Shown here one piece after another: positions 35,910-44,138 of a stretch of DNA of 64,000 bases. The stretch lies in contig NZ_FSQT01000001.1 in assembly GCF_900143515.1 (NCBI RefSeq), forward strand, positions 806,001-870,000. The letters run 5' to 3'. How positions within the stretch are numbered: position 1 is the first letter of the stretch; each line of letters opens with the position of its first letter. The DNA is from Micromonospora cremea (lineage in GTDB: Bacteria > Actinomycetota > Actinomycetes > Mycobacteriales > Micromonosporaceae). The notes beneath the pieces are model-generated. The model made no database searches and was not told the DNA's origin. It saw only the letters and a program-made list of their open reading frames with translations. A program made the translations under genes and the position numbers.

Positions 35910-36817
35910 CACGCGCCTCCCTGGGTGGGTCCGGCCAGCGGCAATCGGGGATCGATCGGCTGGTCGGCCCAGCTGCCGCGGATCCAGCCGTGACGGGGGT
36001 CGTCCACGCAGGCCATGCTTCGCGCCGGGGCGGGCCCGGCCAGCACATTCAGGTAGTAGAGGTGATAGCCCGGCGCGGCCATCGACGGCCCGTGGTAGCC
36101 GTACGGAACGAGTATCACGTCGCCGCCGCGCACCTCCGCCAGCACGTCAATTGGCCGACGTGTGGTGCCGTAGACCCGTTGGTAGCCGACCGGGCCGTCG
36201 GGGTCGCCGGGCGCCCCGCCGGCCACCTCGAAGTAGTAGATCTCCTCCAGCTCCGCCTCGACTCGGCCGTCGTCGTACGCCCGGTCCTCCTCGTGCTTGT
36301 GGGGCGGGTAGGACGACCAGTTGCCGGCGGGGGTGAGCACCTCCACGGCGACCAGGCGGTCGCAGTCGAAGGCGTTCGGCGCGCAGAAGTTGTTGACCTG
36401 ACGGCTGGCCGGACCGGCGCCGCGCAGCTCGACGGGCACGTCCCGGGCGGCGGCGTAGCGGGGCGAGAGACGTCGGGTGGCGCGAGCCGACGGCAGGGCG
36501 AACCGGCCCTCGCCCCGGACGGTCACGGTGGCGTCCCGGGGGAGATACGCGAAGTCGGTGACGGCGGCGAAGACCGAGGCGCGGCCGGTCAGCACGAGCC
36601 GCAACCGGTCGCAGTGCACGGTTGCGGCGCCGGCCAGCGGCAGCACCAGCATTTCCTCGTCGCCGGTGTCGAAGGTGACCTGGCCGCCCTGGGGCAGGGA
36701 GAGCACGCGCAGCCCGGCGTAGGTCCAGCCGGCCCGCTCGGGGGTGATCTCCACCGCCCAGGGCGCCCGCGCGGTCGTCCCCCAGGGCAGGTGGGCGTCG
36801 GGGTTCCGTGTGCTCAT
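35909..36817 (-). CDS. iolB: 5-deoxy-glucuronate isomerase
   Basis: This is a 302-residue bicupin enzyme that turns 5-deoxy-glucuronate into 5-dehydro-2-deoxygluconate. Metal ligands are visible in SYPPHKHEED and EAELEEIYYFEV and in YGYHGPSMAAPGYHLYY. The ATG at 36817 overlaps the end of the preceding gene (ATGA), which decides the start against a longer frame to 36949. Confidence 0.95.
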   Translation of the reverse strand: MSTRNPDAHLPWGTTARAPWAVEITPERAGWTYAGLRVLSLPQGGQVTFDTGDEEMLVLPLAGAATVHCDRLRLVLTGRASVFAAVTDFAYLPRDATVTVRGEGRFALPSARATRRLSPRYAAARDVPVELRGAGPASRQVNNFCAPNAFDCDRLVAVEVLTPAGNWSSYPPHKHEEDRAYDDGRVEAELEEIYYFEVAGGAPGDPDGPVGYQRVYGTTRRPIDVLAEVRGGDVILVPYGYHGPSMAAPGYHLYYLNVLAGPAPARSMACVDDPRHGWIRGSWADQPIDPRLPLAGPTQGGA

Positions 36818-37701
36818 GCCGGCTCGCCCGTGGGCAGCAGCGAGTGGGCCAGATCGACGGCGGCGGCCACGTCGTCGTCCGGTGGGTAGAGCAGCGCCCG
36901 GCCGACCACCAGCCCGCGGACGCCGGGCAGGCGCAACGCCCGCTCCCATCGCGCGTAGACCATGTCCGGCGCCTCCACCGGGTCGCCGCCGAGCAGCAGG
37001 ACCGGCAGCGTGGTCGCGGCCATCACCTGCTCCATCTCATCGATCGCCGGCAGCTTCAACCAGGTGTACGCCGATGTGGCGCCGAGGGCCTGACCGACGC
37101 TGACGCCCTTGATGACCGCCTCCGGCCGCAGGTCGGCGTGGACCCGCCCGTCGCTGCGCCCCACCCAGAGCGGCTCGACGAGAGCGATCGTGCGGTGGGC
37201 GGCCAGCGCGGTGACCGCCCGGGCGCAGGCGTGCAGGGTCGAGGCGCTGCCCGGGTCGTCCGGGTCGATGCGGCACAGCATCTTGCCGCCGTCGTAACGC
37301 ATGGCGGCGATGCTGTCGGCGTCGTACGCGGTGAACCGGTCGTCGAGCTCGAAGCTGGCGCCGGAGAGGCCGCCGCGGTTCATCGAGCCGATGGCCAGGC
37401 GGTTCTCCAATGCGCCGAGCAGCAGCAGGTCCTCCAGGATGTCCGGGGTGCCGAGCACGCCGTCGACGCCGGGCCGGGACAGCGCCAGGCGCAACCGGTC
37501 CAGCAGGTCGCCGCGCCCGGCCATAGCCATCGGCCGGTCCCGGACGCCGAGGGCGCCCCGCGCGGGGTGGTCCGCGGCGATGATGAACAGCGGCTGTCCG
37601 TGGTCGGGCCACGGCCGGCGGTTGCGGCCGGCGGCGGCTTCGGCGATCGCCTGCGGCCGGTGGGCGCGGGTGAGGGTCAGCGCGTCGTACTCGGTGCTCA
37701 C
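36814..37701 (-). CDS. Cgl0159 family (beta/alpha)8 protein, likely DKGP aldolase
   Basis: This 295-residue class-I-aldolase-like barrel (LFIIAADHPARGALG, GGKMLCRIDPDD, VIKGVSVGQALGATSAYTWLK) has Lys residues positioned for a Schiff base. The family is named from the Corynebacterium glutamicum inositol cluster. No IolJ is present, so I infer that it cleaves 2-deoxy-5-keto-gluconate 6-phosphate. It overlaps iolB and iolC by four bases on each side. The fold is certain; the activity is inference. Confidence 0.85.
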   Translation of the reverse strand: MSTEYDALTLTRAHRPQAIAEAAAGRNRRPWPDHGQPLFIIAADHPARGALGVRDRPMAMAGRGDLLDRLRLALSRPGVDGVLGTPDILEDLLLLGALENRLAIGSMNRGGLSGASFELDDRFTAYDADSIAAMRYDGGKMLCRIDPDDPGSASTLHACARAVTALAAHRTIALVEPLWVGRSDGRVHADLRPEAVIKGVSVGQALGATSAYTWLKLPAIDEMEQVMAATTLPVLLLGGDPVEAPDMVYARWERALRLPGVRGLVVGRALLYPPDDDVAAAVDLAHSLLPTGEPA

Positions 37702-38681
37702 CGGGCTTCTCCTCTGACGGCGGCGGTCGACGGCGCCGGTTCCGGCTGGTCTGTCCGGGCCATCGCCGCGGTCTCGGCATGGTCGGGCATGGCGGCCGAG
37801 CAGGCCAGACGGGAGGCGACGATGGCGCCGGCGGCGTTGGCGAAGCGCAGGGTCCGCTCCAACGGCCAGTCGCGCAGCAGCCCCAGGCAGAGCGCACCGC
37901 CGAACGCGTCGCCGGCGCCGAGCCCGTTGACCACCTTCAACGGCACCGGTGGCACCCGGACGGTCTGCGTGTCGGTGCGGGCGAGGACCCCTTCCGGCCC
38001 GAGCTTCACCACGGCCAGCCGGGGCCCGCGCTCGAGCAGCAGCCCGGCGGCCTGGTCGGGGTCGCGGGTGCCGACCGCCACCTGCACCTCGTCAAGGTTG
38101 CCGACCACCACGGTGACCTGCGGCAGCGCCTCGGCGATCGCCGCCGTGGCCGCGGCCGGGTCGGGCCAGAACATCGGCCGGAAGTCCAGGTCGAGCACGG
38201 TGTGCGGGCGGCGGTCCCGAGCGGCCAGCGCGGCGGCGTGGGCGTCGCGGCTCGGCTGCTGGCACAGGCCCGTCCCGCTGAGCCAGAAGACCCCGGCAGC
38301 GGCGATCGCGTCGACGTCCAGCTCCTCGGGCCGGATCTGCAGGTCGGGGGCGGTCGGGGTGCGGTAGAACCAGAGCGGGAAGTGGTCGGGCGGGAAGATC
38401 TCGCAGAAGGTCACCGGGGTGGGGAGCCCGTCGACCGGGCGTACCTGACTGTCGTCGACGCCGAAGTCGCGCAGCGCCCGGTGCACGTAGTCGCCGAAGG
38501 CGTCGGCGCCGGTGCGGGTGATGACTCCGGCGCGCAGGCCCTGCCGGCTGGCCGCCACGGCCACATTGGTGGGGCTGCCGCCGAGGAACTTGCCGAACGT
38601 CTCGACCTCGGCCAGCGGCGTGGCGATCTGCAGTGGATAGATGTCCACCCCCACCCGGCCGATGGTGAGCACATCAAGCAT
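37698..38681 (-). CDS. iolC: 5-dehydro-2-deoxygluconokinase
   Basis: This 327-residue PfkB-family kinase has the sugar-binding signature LGGSPTNVAVAASRQGLRAG near residue 34 and the ATP/catalytic motif VNGLGAGDAFGGAL with the base Asp. It phosphorylates the IolB product to feed the aldolase. It is the first gene of the left iol operon. The operator TGTCATGACA lies about 94 bases upstream of its start. Confidence 0.95.
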   Translation of the reverse strand: MLDVLTIGRVGVDIYPLQIATPLAEVETFGKFLGGSPTNVAVAASRQGLRAGVITRTGADAFGDYVHRALRDFGVDDSQVRPVDGLPTPVTFCEIFPPDHFPLWFYRTPTAPDLQIRPEELDVDAIAAAGVFWLSGTGLCQQPSRDAHAAALAARDRRPHTVLDLDFRPMFWPDPAAATAAIAEALPQVTVVVGNLDEVQVAVGTRDPDQAAGLLLERGPRLAVVKLGPEGVLARTDTQTVRVPPVPLKVVNGLGAGDAFGGALCLGLLRDWPLERTLRFANAAGAIVASRLACSAAMPDHAETAAMARTDQPEPAPSTAAVRGEAR

Positions 38682-38774
38682 GTGGCGTCCTTCGTCCCGG
38701 CCGGCGACGGCGTGCCCGCCAGCTCGCTGCTGTCCCTGATTGGTAACAGTGCTCTATGAGTTGTGTCAATGTGT

Positions 38775-38784
38775 TGTCATGACA
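38775..38784. promoter_or_regulatory. GntR operator palindrome, copy 1
   Basis: TGTCATGACA is a perfect 10-bp palindrome in the middle of the 190-bp gap between divergent iolC and the GntR gene. The same sequence recurs at 39660-39669. A further GTCA lies just upstream at 38765. Confidence 0.7.
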
Positions 38785-38871
38785 TCCGCCTCTGCGGTCG
38801 GTGACCGCTTCGGTACAGTGGCGCCCATCATCGCGCCGTGAGATCCCGCGCAGCCGAGGCGAGGAGGTGCC

Positions 38872-39609
38872 GTGACGGGCCCTGATTTCGCGGTCGACCG
38901 GAGCAGCCCGGTCCCGCTCTACTTCCAGGTCGCGGAGCAGTTCGCCGCGGCGATTCAGCGTGGCGACCTCGCGCCGGGCGATCGCCTGGACAGCGAGTTG
39001 CAACTGGCCGACCGGCTGGGGCTCTCCCGCCCCACCGTGCGGCAGGCCATCCAACACCTGGTCGACAAGGGACTCATCGTCCGCCGCCGAGGCGTCGGCA
39101 CCCAAGTGGTGCGCGGCGAAATCCGGCGAGCGGTGGAGCTGACCAGCCTGCACGACGACCTGCTGCGGGCAGGCCAGCAACCGTCCACCTCAGTGCTCGA
39201 ACTGGCCACCGTGCCCTGCCCGCCGGAGGTAGCCAAGGCACTCGGCGTGCCGCCCGGCGACGACGTGCAGCACCTGCGCCGGCTGCGGTTCTCCGACGGG
39301 GAACCCCTCGCCGTGATGGAGAACTGGCTCCCCGCCGACCTGGTGCGGCTCAGCATGGACGCGTTGCAGGCAAACGGCCTGTACGGGATCCTGCGCGCTA
39401 GTGGCATGCGGATCCGCGGCGCCCACCAGCGGATCGGGGCGCGGGCGGCGACCGCCGCCGAGGCGCAGATGCTCGGCGAGCGGCGCGGGGCGCCACTGCT
39501 CACCATGACCCGCACCGCGTACGACGACCAGGGCCGCTACGTCGAGCACGGCGCCCACATCTACCGGGCCACCCGCTACTCCCTCGAGGTGACCGTCGCA
39601 GAGCGGTGA
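38872..39609 (+). CDS. GntR/HutC family regulator with UTRA domain
   Basis: This 245-residue protein has a GAGGAGG site and a GTG start. Residues about 10-75 form the winged helix (SELQLADRLGLSRPTVRQAI, GLIVRRRGVGTQVV). About 95-240 is a UTRA effector domain of the chorismate-lyase fold (HLRRLRFSDGEPLAVMENWL). HutC-type regulators usually sense a sugar or its phosphate and leave the DNA. Its position between the two operons, with matching palindromes before each, makes it the likely common regulator. The inducer is perhaps an inositol intermediate. Confidence 0.92.
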   Translation: MTGPDFAVDRSSPVPLYFQVAEQFAAAIQRGDLAPGDRLDSELQLADRLGLSRPTVRQAIQHLVDKGLIVRRRGVGTQVVRGEIRRAVELTSLHDDLLRAGQQPSTSVLELATVPCPPEVAKALGVPPGDDVQHLRRLRFSDGEPLAVMENWLPADLVRLSMDALQANGLYGILRASGMRIRGAHQRIGARAATAAEAQMLGERRGAPLLTMTRTAYDDQGRYVEHGAHIYRATRYSLEVTVAER

Positions 39610-39659
39610 CGGTGGATGTTTCGCGCTCATTTCAGTGACAGGTATTTACGTCGTCAGGC

Positions 39660-39669
39660 TGTCATGACA
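39660..39669. promoter_or_regulatory. GntR operator palindrome, copy 2
   Basis: This is a second perfect TGTCATGACA, 93 bases before the ABC solute-binding protein gene and just after the GntR gene. It indicates a separate promoter for the importer operon under the same control. Confidence 0.7.
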
Positions 39670-39762
39670 TTGTGGCCGCTAAGCACCGCCGGCGGCTGAC
39701 CTGCGGCCGGCGGGTGATTCGCGAGTCTCTTCGAAGTCGCTCCTTGCGAAGGGAAACAGCCC

Positions 39763-41160
39763 ATGTCAGCCAAGCCGAGACACGCAGCGGCCGTGCTCGC
39801 CGCGTTAACCGCCGTCGCCCTCGCCGCTACCGCCTGCGGCGACTCGTCCGAGCCCGCCGGCAAGGACGCCAAGAACATCACCCTCACCATCGCCGCCAAC
39901 TCGATCGTGGGCGGCAAGAGCTCCGCCGGCGCCGAGTGGATCGAGAAGTGGGTCATCCCCAAGTTCATCGAGGCCCAGAAGGCCAAGGGCGTCACCGCGA
40001 AGGTCACCTTCGTGCCCAGCGGCGTCGACGACGAGCAGTACAAGACCAAGCAGGCCCTCGACCTGCGCTCCAAGGGCGGCGCCGACGTGATCGCCCTGGA
40101 CGGCATCTGGGTGGGCGAGTTCGTCCAGGCCGGCTACCTCAAGCCCCTGTCCGATGTGGCTGGCTCGGAGGTGGACTCCTGGGAGGGCTGGTCGCAGATT
40201 CCCGAGACCGTGCAGGGCCTCGGCTCATTCGACGGCAAGCGCTACGGCATCCCGCTCGGCACCGACGGCCGGGTCCTCTACTACAACAAGAAGCTGTTCG
40301 CCCAGGCCGGCCTGCCCGCCGACTGGCAGCCGAAGAGCTGGCAGGAGATCCTCGACGCCGGCACCAAGCTCAAGGCCCTTCCCGGGGTGACCCCGATCCA
40401 GATCAACGCCGGCACGGCGATGGGCGAGGCCACCAGCATGCAGGGCGCGTTGCCGCTGCTCGTCGGCGCCGGCGGCGAGATCTACAAGGACAACAAGTGG
40501 GCCGGCGCCAGCCAGCCGGTCAAGGACGTGCTCGACTTCTACACGAAGGTCTACGGCGGGGGCCTCGGCGACCCGAAGCTCCAGCAGGAGGCGAAGGGGC
40601 GCGACAAGTCCTTCGCGGAGTTCGCCGCCGGCAAGATCGGCATCCTGGGCGAGGGTGACTACTTCTGGCGCAGCGTCGTCAATCCGAGCGGCGGCATCGC
40701 CAAGATGGCCGACCGGGACACCACCGTCGGCTACGCGCTGATCCCCGCCAAACAGCCCGGCGCCGGCATCCGCGGGCAGGACTTTGTGAGCATGTCCGGC
40801 GGCGGCGTGCGGGTGCTCAACCCCAACTCCAAGTTCCCGTCGCACGCGTGGGAACTGCTGTCGTTCATGCACTCGGCGGAGGGCGTCAAGGCCGAACTCG
40901 CCGGTGAGAAGCGGATCACCGCGCGCACGGACGTCAACAAAGAGGTCCTCGCAGGCGACCCGATGCTGAGCTTCATCACCGACAAGGTGCTGCCCGTCAC
41001 GGCGTACCGGCCGCCGCTGGCGGTCTACCCGCAGGTGTCGGTCGCGCTTCAGGAGGCGACCGCGGACGTGGCCGGCGGCAAGAGCGTCGACGAGGCGGCC
41101 ACCGCGTACCAGAAGAAGGTCGAAGGGATCGTCGGTGGCCCAGGTAACGTCACCTCCTGA
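39763..41160 (+). CDS. Sugar ABC transporter solute-binding lipoprotein
   Basis: This 465-residue protein has a lipoprotein signal (AALTAVALAATACGDSS, lipobox Cys about residue 25). The remainder is a family-1 solute-binding fold (DVIALDGIWVGEFVQAGYLK, GLGSFDGKRYGIPLGTDGRV, YYNKKLFAQAG). It captures a carbohydrate outside the membrane for the permeases that follow. The stop overlaps the next gene's coding region. The ligand is unknown from sequence; the locus suggests an inositol-containing glycoside. Confidence 0.92.
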   Translation: MSAKPRHAAAVLAALTAVALAATACGDSSEPAGKDAKNITLTIAANSIVGGKSSAGAEWIEKWVIPKFIEAQKAKGVTAKVTFVPSGVDDEQYKTKQALDLRSKGGADVIALDGIWVGEFVQAGYLKPLSDVAGSEVDSWEGWSQIPETVQGLGSFDGKRYGIPLGTDGRVLYYNKKLFAQAGLPADWQPKSWQEILDAGTKLKALPGVTPIQINAGTAMGEATSMQGALPLLVGAGGEIYKDNKWAGASQPVKDVLDFYTKVYGGGLGDPKLQQEAKGRDKSFAEFAAGKIGILGEGDYFWRSVVNPSGGIAKMADRDTTVGYALIPAKQPGAGIRGQDFVSMSGGGVRVLNPNSKFPSHAWELLSFMHSAEGVKAELAGEKRITARTDVNKEVLAGDPMLSFITDKVLPVTAYRPPLAVYPQVSVALQEATADVAGGKSVDEAATAYQKKVEGIVGGPGNVTS

Positions 41161-42082
41161 CCAGGTGGTGGAGGGGAGGCGCCCGGCCACGGGCGCCTCC
41201 CCGGCCCCCGACGCCGCCGGCCTCGGCCGGGCCCGGGCCACCGGGTTCCTGGTGCCGAGCATGGTGCTGATCCTGCTCTTCCTCGTGGTGCCGGCCGCCT
41301 GGACGATCTACCTGGGCATCACCAACTACCGGCTCACCGGCCTGGCCGCCGCCAACCCGGAGATCGTCGGCCTGGACAACTACACCCGGGCCCTGGGCGA
41401 CGAGCGGTTCGGCAGCTCGCTGGTGCTGACCCTCCAGTTCGTGCTCGGCTCGGCGGTCATCGGCCAGGCCGGGCTCGGCTTCGCCATCGCGTTCGCGCTG
41501 CGCGACCGCCGCGGCCCGCTGCGCCGGGTGGTCGAGGCGTTCGTCCTGCTCTCCTGGATCCTGCCCAGCTCGGTGGTCGCGTTCCTGTGGATCGCCCTGC
41601 TCGACCGGGACGCCGGCACGCTCAACACGCTGCTCGGCATCCCCGGCACCGCCTGGCTGCTCGACCACCCGATGCTGTCGATCATCATCTTCAACACGTG
41701 GCGCGGCACGGCGTTCTCGATGATGCTCTACGCCGCCGCGCTGGAGAACGTCCCCCGCTCGCACCTGGAGACCGCCCGGCTGGCCGGCGCGTCCACCTGG
41801 CAGCAACTGCGCGACGTGGTCTTCCCGCGCATCCGCGGGCACGTGCTGACCAACCTGCTGCTGATCAGTCTCTGGACGTTCAACGACTTCGCGCCGTTCC
41901 TCATCACCGCCGGCGGCCCCGAGCAGCGCTCGGAGATCCTGCCGGTCTACGTCTACAAGGTGGCGCTCTCCGGCGGTGATCTGGGCTTCGGTGCCGCGAT
42001 CTCGTTCATCATGCTGCTGATCAATCTGGTCATCGCGCTGGTCTACCTGCGCATGCTGGGCCGCCGGAAGGAAAAGGCATGA
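41135..42082 (+). CDS. ABC sugar transporter permease (MalF-like)
   Basis: This is a 315-residue protein. It has six helices and the EAA loop (HLETARLAGASTWQQLRDVVFPRIRG) that docks on the ATPase. The frame starts with GTG 41135, inside the 3' end of the binding protein gene (26-base overlap), which shows tight coupling. An acidic, Pro-rich leader precedes the first helix. Confidence 0.92.
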   Translation: MAQVTSPPDQVVEGRRPATGASPAPDAAGLGRARATGFLVPSMVLILLFLVVPAAWTIYLGITNYRLTGLAAANPEIVGLDNYTRALGDERFGSSLVLTLQFVLGSAVIGQAGLGFAIAFALRDRRGPLRRVVEAFVLLSWILPSSVVAFLWIALLDRDAGTLNTLLGIPGTAWLLDHPMLSIIIFNTWRGTAFSMMLYAAALENVPRSHLETARLAGASTWQQLRDVVFPRIRGHVLTNLLLISLWTFNDFAPFLITAGGPEQRSEILPVYVYKVALSGGDLGFGAAISFIMLLINLVIALVYLRMLGRRKEKA

Positions 42083-42969
42083 ACACCGGTACCGCGCCGG
42101 CGCCGGCGCCGGCACCGGCCACCGATCCGGCCGGCGAGGGCCCCACCATCGCCGTACGCCACCTGCTCGCCCAGATCGGGCGCTACACCTTCCTCTGCGC
42201 CGTCCTCGGGTTCTTCGCGCTGCCGCTGCTGTGGCTGGCGACCGCGCCTTTCGACGACACCCCGACGATCACCGCGTCGCTGCCGCGGTTCACCCTCGAC
42301 AACTTCCGCGCCCTGTTGGACAACCCGTACGCGCTCAGCTCGCTGCTCAACTCGGTCTACCTGGCCGCCGGCACCGCCGCCCTGGTGGTCACGTTCGCGG
42401 CGCTGGCCGCGTACGCGCTGAGCCGGGTGCGGGTGCCCGGCCGCGACGCGCTGCTCTACGGGCTGCTGCTGCTCTCATCGATCGTGACCGGCACGGCCAC
42501 CATGGTGCCGCTGTTCGAGCTGGCGTTCCGGCTCAACCTGATCGACTCTCGGCTCGGCGTCATCCTGATCCTCAGCGGCGGGCTGCTGCCCGCGGCGATC
42601 TTCATCCTCAAGGACTTCATGGATTCGACACCGACGTCCTACGAGGAGTCGGCGCGGGTCTTCGGCGCCAGCGCGCTGCAGATCATGCGGCACATCGTGG
42701 TGCCGGTGGTCCGGCCCGGGTTGGCCACCGTGGGGGTCTGGGCGGTGGCCAACGTCTGGGGCAACTTCCTGGTGCCGTACCTGCTGCTGCGCGGGCCGGA
42801 GAAGGCGCCCGCCGCGGTGATCATGTACACCCTCTACACCGAGGGCGGCCAGGCCGACCTGCGGTTGCTCTCCACGTTCTCGCTGCTCTACTCGCTGCCG
42901 GTGGCGCTCATGTTCGTCTTCGTCAGCAGCCGGTACGGGTTTCGCTTCCACGGAGGAATCAAGCGCTGA
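42079..42969 (+). CDS. ABC sugar transporter permease (MalG-like)
   Basis: This is a 296-residue protein with six helices and an EAA loop (SYEESARVFGASALQIMRHI). An Ala/Pro repeat (APAPAPAPA) lies at the N-terminus. The start overlaps the previous stop (ATGA) and the end overlaps the ATPase start. With 41135-42082 it forms the membrane channel. Confidence 0.92.
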   Translation: MNTGTAPAPAPAPATDPAGEGPTIAVRHLLAQIGRYTFLCAVLGFFALPLLWLATAPFDDTPTITASLPRFTLDNFRALLDNPYALSSLLNSVYLAAGTAALVVTFAALAAYALSRVRVPGRDALLYGLLLLSSIVTGTATMVPLFELAFRLNLIDSRLGVILILSGGLLPAAIFILKDFMDSTPTSYEESARVFGASALQIMRHIVVPVVRPGLATVGVWAVANVWGNFLVPYLLLRGPEKAPAAVIMYTLYTEGGQADLRLLSTFSLLYSLPVALMFVFVSSRYGFRFHGGIKR

Positions 42970-44138
42970 TGTCCGCCATTGCCATGCGCGAGCTGACCAA
43001 GGTCTACCCCAACGGGGTGCGGGCCCTGGACGCCCTCGACCTGGAGATTGCCGACGGCGAGTTCTTCGCCCTTCTCGGCCCGTCCGGCTGCGGCAAGACC
43101 ACGCTGCTGCGCACCATCGCCGGGCTGGAGGTGGCCTCCGCCGGCAGCGTGCTCATCGGCGAGCGCACCGTCACCAATCTGCCGCCGGGAAAGCGGGACG
43201 TGGCGATGGTCTTCCAGGACTACGCGCTCTATCCGCACATGACCGTTCAGGAGAACATCGCCTACCCGCTGCGGATCAGGAAGGTGGACCGCCGCAGCCG
43301 CGCCGCCAAGGCCGCGGATACGGCCAACGAGTTGGGCCTGTCCGCGCTGCTCGAGCGCCGCCCGGGGCAGCTCTCCGGCGGTCAGCAGCAGCGGGTGGCA
43401 CTCGCTCGGGCGATGGCCTGCCACCCTCAGGTGTTCCTCCTCGACGAGCCGCTGTCCAACCTCGACGCTCGGCTGCGCCTGGAGGCGCGCACGTTCCTCA
43501 AGCGGCTTCAACGCGAGCTGGGTGTCACCACCGTCTTCGTCACTCACGACCAGGCCGAGGCGCTCGCCCTCGCCGACCGCATCGCAGTGATGGAGGGCGG
43601 CCGAATCCGCCAGGTCGGCACCCCCACCGAGGTTTTCCGCCGCCCGGCCAACACGTTCGTCGCTGGGTTCATCGGCTCCACCCCGATGAACCTGGTCGAC
43701 GCCGAGGTGCACGACGGCGAGTTGGCCGTCGCCGGTACGCGGCTGCCGATGCCGCAGGACGCCGACGACCGGGTGACCGACGGCGAGAAGCTGGTCTACG
43801 GAATCCGGCCCGAGTACCTCGACTACTCCCCGGAACCGGTACCCGGTGCCCTCAGCGGGCAGGTGGTGGTAGTGGAGAACCTGGGCAGCTTCTCGCTGGT
43901 CTCCCTCGACGTGCCGACCGGGGACGCGGTGATGGACGGCGCCGGTGACGCCGTCGGGGTCGCGGGAACCAGCCTCCAGGTCGTCGTGCCCGAGGGACGC
44001 GAACCCGAGCCCGGTGACACCGGGTGGGTGGTACCGCGGCCCGGACGATCGCTGCTCTACCGGGACGGGGAACTGGTGAGCACAGCGCCGGCACCGGCCG
44101 TGCCTACCGCCCGGACCGGCGTTGACGCGGAGCGGTGA
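42969..44138 (+). CDS. ABC sugar importer ATPase (UgpC/MsmK type)
   Basis: This is a 389-residue protein. Walker A is LLGPSGCGKTTLL (about 36-48), the signature is LSGGQQQRVALARA, Walker B is VFLLDEPLSNLDARLR, and the switch His is in VFVTHDQAEALAL. A C-terminal TOBE-type regulatory domain of about 140 residues follows. Most actinobacterial sugar importers borrow one shared MsiK ATPase; having a private ATPase inside the operon makes this system self-contained. Confidence 0.93.
   Translation: MSAIAMRELTKVYPNGVRALDALDLEIADGEFFALLGPSGCGKTTLLRTIAGLEVASAGSVLIGERTVTNLPPGKRDVAMVFQDYALYPHMTVQENIAYPLRIRKVDRRSRAAKAADTANELGLSALLERRPGQLSGGQQQRVALARAMACHPQVFLLDEPLSNLDARLRLEARTFLKRLQRELGVTTVFVTHDQAEALALADRIAVMEGGRIRQVGTPTEVFRRPANTFVAGFIGSTPMNLVDAEVHDGELAVAGTRLPMPQDADDRVTDGEKLVYGIRPEYLDYSPEPVPGALSGQVVVVENLGSFSLVSLDVPTGDAVMDGAGDAVGVAGTSLQVVVPEGREPEPGDTGWVVPRPGRSLLYRDGELVSTAPAPAVPTARTGVDAER

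Noticed and set aside
34035..35993. 652-residue plus-strand ORF
   Set aside because: Antisense to iolD, which has full catalytic motifs.
36808..38367. 519-residue plus-strand ORF over iolC and its neighbour
   Set aside because: Shadow of two well-supported minus-strand genes.
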